Part shown: one piece after another, positions 35,495-44,058 of the stretch | Layout: the number at the start of each line of letters is the position of its first letter | Position numbering within the stretch: position 1 is the first letter of the stretch | Origin: Acidobacteriota bacterium | GTDB taxonomy: Bacteria > Acidobacteriota > Blastocatellia > RBC074 | NCBI GenBank assembly: GCA_018268995.1 | Contig: JAFDVL010000032.1 | Span: 1 to 60,075, forward strand | DNA length: 60,075 nt | Direction: 5' to 3' | Made by a program: the position numbers and the translations under genes | The notes under the pieces: model-generated | Database searches by the model: none | The model's input: the letters and a program-made list of their open reading frames with translations, nothing else | Told to the model about the DNA's origin: nothing

Positions 35495-36676
35495 TCACGG
35501 TCTTTCTACCGCAAATTTCGCCAGCTCCTCTGCCGCAATGGCCGATGCGCTGAAGGCAAAGTGAATGTCGAGTCGTTCATCCAGCGATTGTGCCAGCAGG
35601 TAATCATAAATTCTGAGCACCACGCGCGCTTTTGGGTTCAGCAATTTTGCATTCAGTCCAATTTCCAGATTCGTCAAATCATCACTGGTAACGCTGATGA
35701 GGGCTTTGGCATCAGGAAAGCCTGCATCGCGCAGCGTTCGTTCCTGTTTGGCGTCCCCGATAATTGTGGGCAGGCGGAGATCGTACACGGCAGGCATAAA
35801 ACGCCCGTTGATGTTGTCTTCGATGACGGTGACTGATTCTCCGCGTTTGAGCAATTCCTCAATGACTTGAATCCCGACTGAGCCAATGCCGATGACAATG
35901 ACGTGGTTGGATTGCTTGATGCGCTTGCGGCCAACCGAAAGCATCAGGCGACGTCGCAGCAAAGAATCTGTAATCAAGGCAAAGATGATGGCTGTGTTGG
36001 TAACGCTGGCAATCATCAGCATCGTGCCGATGACTTTTGAAACCGTAGATGAACCGCGCAAACTGATGTCGCCAAAGCCCACCGTCGTCATCAGTGTCAC
36101 CACAAAATACCAGGCATCCACCCACGACAGATTTTCAGCGAAATGAAAGTAAATCGTCGTGAACATCGAGAGCAGGACGAAGAAAATGATGGCGCGCAAA
36201 ACCAGCGGGTCAATGTGCCAGGCTTTGTGCTGCACCGGCTCTGTTTCGATAGCGATTGACGAGCCGTTTTTCTCCTCCGCAGATACGGGCGCATCTATGG
36301 CGTTGACAAATTTTTGTGCGGCTAATTCAGAAGGGCTGATGAACGAGAAGTTGTTCAAATGGCGCGCCAGTTTTTTGCCTAACCGACTTTGCACCAATGT
36401 AATCACAATCGGCAAATCGGGGTATGCGCTGCGAACCGCAAGCGCGAGTCGGATATTCAACTTGTCTTCGTCCGTCACGATGTAAACCAGTCGGGCCTGA
36501 TCCAATTTAGATGGAGCGGACAGACTAGCACTGCGATATTCCCACCCTTCAGGCGGTTCCGGGGGGACGGCGGGATGATCTATAACGCGAACGAAATGGC
36601 CGCTTAAGGTGAGGCGGCGGGCTAAACGTAATCCGACGTGAGAGGTTCCAAAGATGATGATTTCTGATTGGCTCAT
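35495..36676 (-). CDS. Potassium channel with two RCK/TrkA-N domains
   Basis: 393 residues from the ATG at 36676; a GTG seven codons upstream is less likely. Order: RCK_N domain (about 1-130, EIIIFGTSHVGLRLARRL), a two-helix pore with the filter TTVGFGD at 197-203, then a second RCK_N domain (about 245-393, HVIVIGIGSVGIQVIEELL). The first RCK half lacks much of the GxGxxG; the second keeps GIGSVG. Channels with RCK before and after the pore gate K+ flow by nucleotide or ion binding; inner membrane. Divergent from the gene at 36790 and followed by the M14 gene 66 bp away. Confidence 0.9.
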   Translation of the reverse strand: MSQSEIIIFGTSHVGLRLARRLTLSGHFVRVIDHPAVPPEPPEGWEYRSASLSAPSKLDQARLVYIVTDEDKLNIRLALAVRSAYPDLPIVITLVQSRLGKKLARHLNNFSFISPSELAAQKFVNAIDAPVSAEEKNGSSIAIETEPVQHKAWHIDPLVLRAIIFFVLLSMFTTIYFHFAENLSWVDAWYFVVTLMTTVGFGDISLRGSSTVSKVIGTMLMIASVTNTAIIFALITDSLLRRRLMLSVGRKRIKQSNHVIVIGIGSVGIQVIEELLKRGESVTVIEDNINGRFMPAVYDLRLPTIIGDAKQERTLRDAGFPDAKALISVTSDDLTNLEIGLNAKLLNPKARVVLRIYDYLLAQSLDERLDIHFAFSASAIAAEELAKFAVERP

Positions 36677-36749
36677 AAAAGTGAATCGTGGCACCAAACT
36701 TGAGAAGTGTTAGATTTTATCCGCGTCGGGCAAAATGCAAAAACACAAA

Positions 36750-36778
36750 CTGACAGTTCGCGCAACATCTGGTATACA
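36750..36778 (+). promoter_or_regulatory. Sigma-70-type promoter with almost no leader
   Basis: CTGACA (36750-36755), a 17-bp spacer and TATACA (36773-36778) followed by AT. Expected start of transcription is about 36784-36786, only four to six bases before the ATG at 36790, so the mRNA would be leaderless or nearly so and there is no ribosome site. Confidence 0.6.
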
Positions 36779-36789
36779 ATGCGCCCGAT

Positions 36790-37413
36790 ATGAAAAGTCA
36801 GCTGACGGAAAAGCAGTGGAATGAGGTCGTGGCGGAAGTTACGCGGCTGGCGCAGGCGCGTGAGGACGACACCACGCAACGCGAAATTACCGCGCAGGTT
36901 TTGCAGGAATTGAATCTGCCAACCGATTTGATTGATGACGCTGTCAGGCAGGTACAATATCGCGAAGCATTGGCAAAACAACGACGGCAACGCATCTGGC
37001 TTGGCGCGGCTGGGCTGGTTTTATTGCTTGTCCTGATCCTCAGTTTGTGGTCGTGGAATTCCTCGCGCACGGCTGCCTTTGACCGCATCCAGTCAGAGGC
37101 TGGACGTGTGACACGGACGCAGGATCAGGGAGCCACGTTGTCTACGGTCTCGCCTGATGGTCAGGATGTGGTTTTCCGCGCCAAATTGCGCGACGTTCCG
37201 CTGGGGGAAAAGCTAAATCTTTCCTGCGACTGGATTGATCCTACCGGAAAAATCTTTCATCAATCCCGCTGGGATACCCGTGATACAAATAAAGCCATCT
37301 GGGAGACGCATTGCCGTTGCCAGCTTGGCCCAAATGCCCCGAAAGGAAACTGGAAAGTCGAAATGAAGTTGGGTGAGCGTGTGCTTACCGCTACAGAATT
37401 TAAGGTTGAGTAA
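36790..37413 (+). CDS. Single-pass membrane protein with C-terminal beta domain
   Basis: 207 residues. A helical cytoplasmic part (1-66, charged, KQWNEVVAEVTRLAQARE), one membrane segment (about 69-89), and an outside domain of about 115 residues that reads as a beta sandwich (DVVFRAKLRDVPLGEKLNLS, ..CDWIDPTGKIFHQSRWDT, NWKVEMKLGERVLTATEF). The W-D-P-x-G-K-x-x-H pattern is seen in Ig-like sensor/adhesion domains of other bacteria. Function not known. Upstream promoter 36750-36778. A repeat-rich 138-bp gap follows, containing the inverted pair GTCATCAGTC / GACTGATGAC (37441, 37519). Confidence 0.7.
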   Translation: MKSQLTEKQWNEVVAEVTRLAQAREDDTTQREITAQVLQELNLPTDLIDDAVRQVQYREALAKQRRQRIWLGAAGLVLLLVLILSLWSWNSSRTAAFDRIQSEAGRVTRTQDQGATLSTVSPDGQDVVFRAKLRDVPLGEKLNLSCDWIDPTGKIFHQSRWDTRDTNKAIWETHCRCQLGPNAPKGNWKVEMKLGERVLTATEFKVE

Positions 37414-37551
37414 ATTGGAAGTCATTCGTTTTTTGTCTTGGTCATCAGTCTTGGTTATTTGCTATCAAAACTGTCGCAATTGCTAGGAGGGAAAACTGAC
37501 CAATGACCAAAAAACAATGACTGATGACGAGTGACAAGTGATCGGTGACAA

Positions 37552-39309
37552 ATGAACGCTTTTATCGGTTTTTGGGGGCACGCCAAAATTGAAGATGTAG
37601 ATCAGCAACTTTCTCAGGTGCTGGCTCAAGTAGGCGATCTGCCGCATTATCTCAAGCAAAATTATGGTCAAGTCGGGGTTGTGACCGGCATCGCAACCTG
37701 GGGCAAATATGTGAACGCCAGTTTGAAAGAGGGCGTTTTGACTACCTCCCTTGCCGCTTCTGGCCTGATGTCTGAAGCATCGGTGAAGGTGGCAGCGCAA
37801 TCGAATTTACTGAAATTGACCCGCGATGAATTCGGACGAGCCGCACTTTTCTGGATGCAGCAGAAAAGCGTCGTCTGGTTTGCCTCACACCTGCAATTGC
37901 TCCTGCCTTTGTTGGAAGACATCACAATTTCTGCCCCCGCATTGTATGGCTACGCTTGCTTTTCGTATGTGCCGACACCGCTGACACCGCTGAAGTCAAT
38001 CTTTACCGTACCCGCCGGAGCGACTGGGAAATTTCAGCTCGGTCGAGGTACGCCGCCGAGTTTGGAAGTCAATTGGCTCAAGGAAAATGAAGACTGGCAA
38101 GAATCCACTCTGCCACAAAAACAGGAACTTCAGACCAGTCAGAAATTACAAAAACTGCTGACTGGCGCGATCCAGAAACAATTGTCGGATGTGCCAACAG
38201 AGGGAGTGGGACTCTTTCTTTCGGGGGGGCTTGATTCGGCAATCGTGGCGGCATTGTTGGCGCGAGAAGGTGTCAAGGTGCAGGCCTATACCCTTGATTT
38301 TGGCGCTTTCGGTGTTTCAGAAGTCCAGCACGCTGAACGGGTGGCGGAGTATTTGAAAATTCCGCTAGTGAAGGTCGCGGCCTCACCTGACCGCATCAAA
38401 CAGGCAATCCCTGCAACTGCCAAAGCGCTGGATATGCCCTACGGCGATGGGGTCACTGTCCCCTTGTTTTTACTGAATCAGGTTGCGAGTCAGGAATGCA
38501 GCATTGTTTTTAATGGCGAAGGCGGCGATCAACTCTTTGGTGGTTGGACGAATAAGCCGTTAATTGCGTCAGATGTCTATCAATCTGTTCACCCGCAGGA
38601 ACATACAGCCGGAATGGGATTTCTGAAGGACTATTTGCGCACGTTTCATCGCCTGTATAGTTATGAAAAAGATGTTTTCACCGCCAACATCTATGACCAG
38701 ATCAAGTCGGTTGATCCGTTGCAATGGATGACAGATGCGTTGGATGATTTGTACACACATTCGTTATTGCACCGATTGCGACGGGCAAATCTGATGCTGA
38801 AAGGTGCGCAAAATATCCAGCCTCGTGCGACCAATCTGGCGTTTGCTTTTGACCTGGCAGTGCGTACGCCGTTCTGCGATCCAGAGCTGACGAAATGGAC
38901 GTTTCAGGTCGCGAGTGATTTGTTGCTGCGCGAATCGCACGAGAAATATTTGCTGAAACGGGCGGTCGAAATCTGGTTGCCGCCTGAGATCGTGTGGCGT
39001 GAAAAACGCGGCATGGGCGTGCCTCTGACGCAATGGTGTCTGGAACCTTTGTGGCGTGAGGTGGGCGAGTGGTTGCAACCGTCTGTGCTGCGCGATGAGG
39101 GACTCTGGCAGGAGGATTTGGCGTTGCGCATTTCCTCTGGAAATTTGAGTGGGCAAATTCAAGGGCGGCGCATTGGTGAGACATTGTGGCTGCTGATGAT
39201 GTGGCAGGTTTGGCGCAAGACCATCTTGCAGGAAGATTTCAAACGTTCCTCTCTACAACCCTTTTTATTGCCATCGAAATTCTGGCGATGGCGCTTTAAT
39301 CGCAGATGA
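37552..39309 (+). CDS. Asparagine-synthetase homologue without glutaminase cysteine
   Basis: 585 residues. The N-terminal half has the Ntn-glutaminase fold pattern (LTRDEFGRAALFWMQQK, VWFASHLQLLLPLL) but begins MNAFIG; the Cys2 needed for glutamine hydrolysis is absent. The C-terminal ATP-pyrophosphatase half has the P-loop S224-GGLDSA, the GEGGDQLFGGW box and a long helical tail. So it adenylates a carboxylate but probably uses ammonia or an amine as nucleophile, as beta-lactam synthetase, carbapenam synthetase and lasso-peptide cyclases do (family knowledge). Its last bases overlap the next gene as ATGA. A similar cysteine-less homologue is at 44059-45720. Confidence 0.85.
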   Translation: MNAFIGFWGHAKIEDVDQQLSQVLAQVGDLPHYLKQNYGQVGVVTGIATWGKYVNASLKEGVLTTSLAASGLMSEASVKVAAQSNLLKLTRDEFGRAALFWMQQKSVVWFASHLQLLLPLLEDITISAPALYGYACFSYVPTPLTPLKSIFTVPAGATGKFQLGRGTPPSLEVNWLKENEDWQESTLPQKQELQTSQKLQKLLTGAIQKQLSDVPTEGVGLFLSGGLDSAIVAALLAREGVKVQAYTLDFGAFGVSEVQHAERVAEYLKIPLVKVAASPDRIKQAIPATAKALDMPYGDGVTVPLFLLNQVASQECSIVFNGEGGDQLFGGWTNKPLIASDVYQSVHPQEHTAGMGFLKDYLRTFHRLYSYEKDVFTANIYDQIKSVDPLQWMTDALDDLYTHSLLHRLRRANLMLKGAQNIQPRATNLAFAFDLAVRTPFCDPELTKWTFQVASDLLLRESHEKYLLKRAVEIWLPPEIVWREKRGMGVPLTQWCLEPLWREVGEWLQPSVLRDEGLWQEDLALRISSGNLSGQIQGRRIGETLWLLMMWQVWRKTILQEDFKRSSLQPFLLPSKFWRWRFNRR

Positions 39310-40484
39310 CCATACTCCACTTACAGCTTGCAGAAGAATTGCTCGCTCAGTTTGGCTCGCCCTTGTATGTGTACGATCAGGCGACCTTGCTGGCGACGAT
39401 TGCGCGTATTACCAGAGCTGTTCCTTACAACCAGAAGCACTTCCATTTTGCCAGTGTTACCAATGGCAATATCGCATTGCTGCAAATTTTTCGCGCTGCG
39501 GGCTGGGGCTTGCACGCGAACACGCCGGGGGATGTGGTGCTGGGCTTGCAGGCCGATTTCGCGCCGGAACAAATTGTTTATAGCGGCAGCAATCTGAATC
39601 GGGCAGAGATGCAGCAAATGCTGGATTGGCGCGTAGCAACGTTGAATCTGGACAGCCTTTCACAACTGGAACTACTGTGTGACCTTGTTCGTGACGTGCC
39701 CGAACAATCTCGCCCGCGCCTCGGCTTTCGTCTGAATTTGCCCGAAATCACAGGCGAAAATCGCATTGGCGTCAGCCCGGCTGAATTGCTGCAAGCCACG
39801 GATGTCGCTGCAAACGTGGGGCTGAAAGTTTCCGGCATTCACTTTTATCGTGGCACCGGAACGAACGTCACGAGCGCCTTTACCGAGTCTATTGCGCGCG
39901 TGATTGAGGTTGGGCAGCAGTTGCCGGATTGGGAATATCTGGATTTTGGCGGAGGCTTCGGCTATCCCTACCGCGAAGGACAAATCGGATTTAGCTGGGA
40001 AGAATTCGGTGCTGAACTCGCATGTCAACTGCAACAGCTGACGCGGCCCGTCAAGCTGATCATCGAACCCGGTCGCGCGGCAATTGCCGCTTGTGGCACA
40101 TTGCTCGCGCGTGTTGTTTCGGTCAAATGGCAAGGGCAAAAACAAATCGTCGGATTGGATACTTCGGTCGCGAACATTGCGGTGCTCAGCGTTCACGGCG
40201 GCTATCGGGAAATCCAGGCGTTGAAAGATTCGTCTGGTGAGAAATATCAAACCGATTTATGCGGCAACACGACGTTTTCACGGGATTATCTGGGGCGAAA
40301 TTGTTCGCTGCCGAAACTCGCCGTCAATGACATCGTCGCAATTCTGGATGTTGGGGCATATGGTTACGCGATGGCTTCTCATTTTTTGCATCGCCCCCGC
40401 CCGGCTGAGGTGTTGTTGGATGGAAACACTTTCCGGTTAATTCGTCGGCGTGAAAGTTATCAGGTACTGCTCGAACAACTGTAA
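39306..40484 (+). CDS. Fold-III PLP decarboxylase homologue lacking the PLP lysine
   Basis: 392 residues, the length of diaminopimelate/ornithine decarboxylases. Kept: the barrel and domain order, GIHFYRGTGT, DFGGGFG (Asp213), E254-PGR and GAYGYAMASHF. Lost: in the helix that normally reads A-x-K-x-N the sequence is FASVTNGN, with Val51 at the lysine; and at the GxxC...D site of the second active-site loop the sequence is GNTTFSRD, Thr323 at the cysteine. Cys320 lies three residues earlier. Without the lysine no Schiff base can form in the usual way. Coupled to the synthetase homologue by ATGA. Either a pseudoenzyme (substrate holder) or a different chemistry; the reading frame is intact, so it is not a decaying gene. 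Confidence 0.82.
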   Translation: MTILHLQLAEELLAQFGSPLYVYDQATLLATIARITRAVPYNQKHFHFASVTNGNIALLQIFRAAGWGLHANTPGDVVLGLQADFAPEQIVYSGSNLNRAEMQQMLDWRVATLNLDSLSQLELLCDLVRDVPEQSRPRLGFRLNLPEITGENRIGVSPAELLQATDVAANVGLKVSGIHFYRGTGTNVTSAFTESIARVIEVGQQLPDWEYLDFGGGFGYPYREGQIGFSWEEFGAELACQLQQLTRPVKLIIEPGRAAIAACGTLLARVVSVKWQGQKQIVGLDTSVANIAVLSVHGGYREIQALKDSSGEKYQTDLCGNTTFSRDYLGRNCSLPKLAVNDIVAILDVGAYGYAMASHFLHRPRPAEVLLDGNTFRLIRRRESYQVLLEQL

Positions 40485-40499
40485 CCTAACTATCATCTC

Positions 40500-40542
40500 G
40501 CCACAGCTCCTGAATCCGTGAAAATCTGTGTCAATCTGTGGC
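40500..40542. repeat. Short GCCACAG / CTGTGGC repeat piece
   Basis: Inverted arms GCCACAG and CTGTGGC around AATCCGTGAAAATCTGTG-type sequence; same family as the middle of the palindrome at 10411-10552. It lies just before the next start codon. Confidence 0.4.
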
Positions 40543-40563
40543 TGAAAAATAGAGGTCCCCACT

Positions 40564-41679
40564 GTGAAATGTATCAAATGCCAAACGGACAACAAGCTCA
40601 AAGAACGCAAAGAGAACAACGGCAAGTGCAAGAGTTGCAAGCATCCATTCACGTTTGACCCGAAGATTTCGGATTCATTTACAGATCAATATTTCGCCAA
40701 CGCGCTGTCTACCATTTCGGTAAATGATTCGTTGTATTTCACGCCGCGCCAGTTCTACTACTTTTTTAATAGCCGCAAATATGCAACGAAATGGAAAGGC
40801 CTTGGTTGCATCACGATGGTGCTGGGGGTGGCAATGTTGATCGCGGGAATTGCAACGTCCTCTTTTTTTCTGTTGTTTGTATTTCTGCTGCTCTTTGGGA
40901 CAAGCATCGCGTTGTGGCTTCCTCCTGTGCAGAAATGGTTGCGCGGGAAAATGGATAAGAAGGTCAAGGCAGACATTCATCAGGTCAATCAATGGCTGGA
41001 GCGCTGGATGGCAAATAATGGCAAACAGCCAAAATTACTGCCTCCGCCCGCACAGCAAACAATGCCTGCCAAACTTAGTCAGGAAGTGACGGCCTACAGC
41101 TTTGATCGCGCCGTGATTTGCGAAAACAAGAACATCGCCCATTTTCTCATCGCCAATAATTTTCACTTTGAAAACAACTGTGCGGTCTTAAGCGTGGATG
41201 GTTATCCGCAGAGCATTTTCTCGACTGTGCTGGAAATGCTGCATCGCAACCCGGAATTAAAAGTTTATGCGTTGCATGATGCCAGCCCGCTCGGCGTGCA
41301 ACTGGTGCATCATCTGCGCACCGGGCAACGTTGGTTTGCCGAAAGCCACGGCGTGACAATTTATGATCTGGGACTGCTTCCGCGACAGGTGATGCAACGG
41401 CCTATGTTTATTGGGCAGGACAGCACCTTTGCCAATCAAGCCCGCGCGATTCCGGTCGAGGTCTGCAACAGTCTTACGCCCGAAGAACTGAAATGGTTAG
41501 GCGAAGGGAAGTACGTTGAATTGGAATCGCTCGCGCCGATGATGTTGCTGAAACTTTTGCGCGATGGCATTGCCAAGAGCCGCAACCCGCAGGAGGACGA
41601 TGCGCTGGTGATGGTCGGCGATGGCGGCTACTACGGCGGCAGCGATGTGGCGGTGTATTCGGTGGACAGTTTTGGCTGA
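40564..41679 (+). CDS. Zinc-ribbon, two-pass membrane protein with unrecognised C-terminal domain
   Basis: 371 residues from a GTG start with AGAGGT upstream. A zinc ribbon opens the protein (Cys3, Cys6, Cys22, Cys25), then two membrane segments near 82-120, a linker with PPP, and a C-terminal domain (about 175-371). That domain alternates strands and helices (DRAVICENKNIAHFLIANN, then VYALHDASPLGVQLVHHL) in a way that recalls Toprim or Rossmann folds (E early, then H-D-x-S/D-P-x-G), but I cannot assign it. The end is Gly/Tyr rich (GDGGYYGGSD). It may be membrane-anchored nucleic-acid or nucleotide handling; this is a guess. Convergent with the TIR-methyltransferase gene 31 bp away. Confidence 0.7.
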   Translation: MKCIKCQTDNKLKERKENNGKCKSCKHPFTFDPKISDSFTDQYFANALSTISVNDSLYFTPRQFYYFFNSRKYATKWKGLGCITMVLGVAMLIAGIATSSFFLLFVFLLLFGTSIALWLPPVQKWLRGKMDKKVKADIHQVNQWLERWMANNGKQPKLLPPPAQQTMPAKLSQEVTAYSFDRAVICENKNIAHFLIANNFHFENNCAVLSVDGYPQSIFSTVLEMLHRNPELKVYALHDASPLGVQLVHHLRTGQRWFAESHGVTIYDLGLLPRQVMQRPMFIGQDSTFANQARAIPVEVCNSLTPEELKWLGEGKYVELESLAPMMLLKLLRDGIAKSRNPQEDDALVMVGDGGYYGGSDVAVYSVDSFG

Positions 41680-41710
41680 AACCGATCATGAATTGCTGTG
41701 TTTATGAGAA

Positions 41711-43621
41711 CTATTCTTTGCGCTGGCAGACGAATAAATCCAGTCGAATATCTGGCTGACCTTCTTCCAGGATAATTAAGCCTGCGGCATCTAGTCTCTG
41801 TCTTAACTCAACAATGCTCGGCGACCAGGTGGCTAAGCGCCGACGATCCCAATCCCGGTAAATGCTAAGCATATCTTCGTGTTCGCGCGCGTGCTTTGAC
41901 CAGTTGCTGATGATCAAAACCCCTTCGCTTTTCAATAGATCAGCCATCCGCATGAGGACAATTTGCAGCTGGTCATTAAAATCACGCTTACGTTCCCAAC
42001 CAAAATGCGCCAATGTACCCAGCATACAAGTGATCAAATCAAACTTCCCCAGGTTAGGAATCTCTTTTGCGCAGAAATCGAGCAGTTGAAGTTGGATTCT
42101 TGTGTCGGCGGTGGCCTTCACCTGTGCATTAGCAAATCGAAGGGCGTCTATATCATCATCTACGCCGATGATTTCGCTTCCTGCCTCCAGTGCTTCGCGT
42201 AATCCGATAGGATAACGTGCCGTACAGGTTCCAATATCCAAATATCGGCTCAACTTGCCCCACCGATTTAATTTTCTCAGAACTTCTTTGACACGACTCA
42301 TTTCGACGATTTTTAAGTTCTCGTCGTTTGAGGTAAGGGCAAACTCATAAATCGCCAACCAGTTTGGTTCATAATCAATCCGTCTTTCGGCAGCCTGATA
42401 TGCATCTTCCAAAAGCGATAAATATTCTTCCGCCGGTTTGGCCTCTTGCCAGAGAGAGTCAAAATAGGCTTCAGTTGCATCTTGGATCGCATCAAAATAT
42501 TTAACTGCATTCGAGTAAATATTGACCTTGGAAATGATCCCGTCACTACCGCCGCCAAATACATCAACTCTGAAATCATCATAGATTGCGATCTCTGAGT
42601 CTCCCAGATCAAACTCAAGGATTCCCTCTAACCTTTCATATTCGGTCGCATCATAGGTCACACGAACCTGACATCCTTCGCGCAGCAGCGTGTCAAAACT
42701 TTTCTTGAGATTGCGGAACGCCGCGCGAAATCGTTCGATTTTTTCACTGTCATTCTGATGTCGTAGGTGAATAAATTTTCGTTTCCAGGATTGTGCTGCT
42801 TCAGATGGCTCCTGGCTTAATAAAAATAACCTTCTGACATCGCCAGTTTGTTCCCGCAGGCGGCGCAGCATATTCGTGTTGGCCTCAAGCACACGTGCGT
42901 CACCCCGTGTCCAGAAACCTGAGGATAAATAGGTTGTCGTCCAAAAGCGTTCTTTGACTAAATTTAGCGCTTCTGCGTATGCCTCTAAACAAACACTGCT
43001 TGAATCAATATAGAATGGTTTTGAAAGTTTTATTGACTGATCTCCAGCAAAACTCGTCAGATCTTCTGCGAATTTTCTGAGCCAGTTTTCGACATTGCTG
43101 AAAGCTGCTGTCAGCCCCAGACCGCCATCGTTCAAGTCCGTATGGGTACGTGATCGCGATGACAAACGCTTCCATTTGTTTCTGATTTCAGCGATCTGTA
43201 AATCAAGGTCAGCAGCCAGGACAGGATCATTCCCGTTGCTATCTGGCTCAGAACGAAACACCTTATAATTGAGTCCGTTTAGGTCGGTCGGTAAGGTCAC
43301 GCCTTCTTCCTTCAGCACCCAAACCCTTTCTCTTCCGAGTTGTGCAAGGAACAGACCGTATTCTAAAACTACGTTATCTCTCGTGATCTGATTTTTACTT
43401 CCACGTGATTCGCGTTCGTCATCCTTCGAGAAGACGAGTAGCGCAATATCAATCTCATTTGCCACCTTAAGCAGCGTTTCCAGGATAAACATTCCCTGAT
43501 CGAAAACTTCATACCAGGGCCGTGGCATGAAACCGTATCTGTTGTTCAGCCCCGCGACGAGCTTAGGGATGATTCCCCGTTCTTTGGCTTCCGAAGAACT
43601 ACCAATAAATAGATTCAGCAT
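41711..43621 (-). CDS. CAP12-like TIR domain fused to methyltransferase domain
   Basis: 636 residues from the ATG at 43621, which has AGGAGG 4-5 nt upstream; a GTG five codons earlier is inside that site. Residues 1-125 match the predicted nucleotide-binding TIR-like family PF10137 (CAP12): NLFIGSSSEAKERG, DIALLVFSKDDE, RDNVVLEYGLF (81-91, Glu87), PTDLNGL. A middle part (about 170-380) has a PLD-like/sensor look (FWTTTYLSSGFWTRGD, YDATEY, VDVFGG) that I cannot name. From about 455 comes a SAM-methyltransferase fold: YLDIGTCTARYPIG (D462), GVDDDIDALRF, LLDFCAKEIPNLGKFDLITC. Motif I lacks the second glycine. CAP12/Pycsar TIRs cleave NAD+. A self-contained three-part effector is unusual. No cyclase gene is adjacent. 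Confidence 0.78.
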   Translation of the reverse strand: MLNLFIGSSSEAKERGIIPKLVAGLNNRYGFMPRPWYEVFDQGMFILETLLKVANEIDIALLVFSKDDERESRGSKNQITRDNVVLEYGLFLAQLGRERVWVLKEEGVTLPTDLNGLNYKVFRSEPDSNGNDPVLAADLDLQIAEIRNKWKRLSSRSRTHTDLNDGGLGLTAAFSNVENWLRKFAEDLTSFAGDQSIKLSKPFYIDSSSVCLEAYAEALNLVKERFWTTTYLSSGFWTRGDARVLEANTNMLRRLREQTGDVRRLFLLSQEPSEAAQSWKRKFIHLRHQNDSEKIERFRAAFRNLKKSFDTLLREGCQVRVTYDATEYERLEGILEFDLGDSEIAIYDDFRVDVFGGGSDGIISKVNIYSNAVKYFDAIQDATEAYFDSLWQEAKPAEEYLSLLEDAYQAAERRIDYEPNWLAIYEFALTSNDENLKIVEMSRVKEVLRKLNRWGKLSRYLDIGTCTARYPIGLREALEAGSEIIGVDDDIDALRFANAQVKATADTRIQLQLLDFCAKEIPNLGKFDLITCMLGTLAHFGWERKRDFNDQLQIVLMRMADLLKSEGVLIISNWSKHAREHEDMLSIYRDWDRRRLATWSPSIVELRQRLDAAGLIILEEGQPDIRLDLFVCQRKE

Positions 43622-44058
43622 ATATCCTCCTGGCACTGCTTATTCCCCTCAAGGATGGCTGATTTGCAGCGCAATGACGTGCTACTTGGCGAGCCATGCG
43701 ATCTGGCGCTTCCGGCTTATCGCAGCGAGCTTTGTAGATGTAAATCAGACAAAAGGTTGGCGGCTGAATTGCCAAACTTTCCTGTTAAAACTGAGACAAC
43801 ACAAAGTATATGACTAGCAGTAGGGCGTTGCAAGTATTTATCTCGCAGCATAGGACAGGCCAGTAGTACATCCACTGCCTGGGCCAGAGAACTGACGCAA
43901 AGGCGTACAGTAGACTGTCCAGTCTGCTGAATTCTTCGCATCCAAAGCTTTGATATAGGCAAGACGGCTTCATCTGCCCGTCTTCCGCAGATTTGACAAT
44001 CCACTGTACGTTGTTGCGTTAGTCCTGCGTAACTTATGTGATGGGGAATTATTCGTCA
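43622..44058. other. 437-bp stretch without a convincing gene
   Basis: Between two minus-strand genes. It holds a hairpin AAGACGG / CCGTCTT (43961-43984) and a GTG-started frame of 95 codons on the minus strand (43717-44004) with a CxxC near its start, no good ribosome site and no recognisable domain. It may be a relic or an untranslated leader of the TIR-methyltransferase gene. Confidence 0.4.

Noticed and set aside
37552..39309. Ordinary glutamine-hydrolysing AsnB
   Set aside because: Protein starts MNAFIG without Cys2, and its coupling to a decarboxylase homologue is not seen for housekeeping AsnB.
41711..43621. Pycsar or CBASS operon around the CAP12-like TIR protein
   Set aside because: No cyclase (CD-NTase or nucleotidyl-cyclase) gene is present on either side, so a complete system of that kind cannot be claimed.
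43717..44004. 95-codon minus-strand frame starting MDCQICGR with a CxxC
   Set aside because: GTG start without a ribosome site, no repeated zinc-ribbon spacing (only one CxxC) and no recognisable domain.
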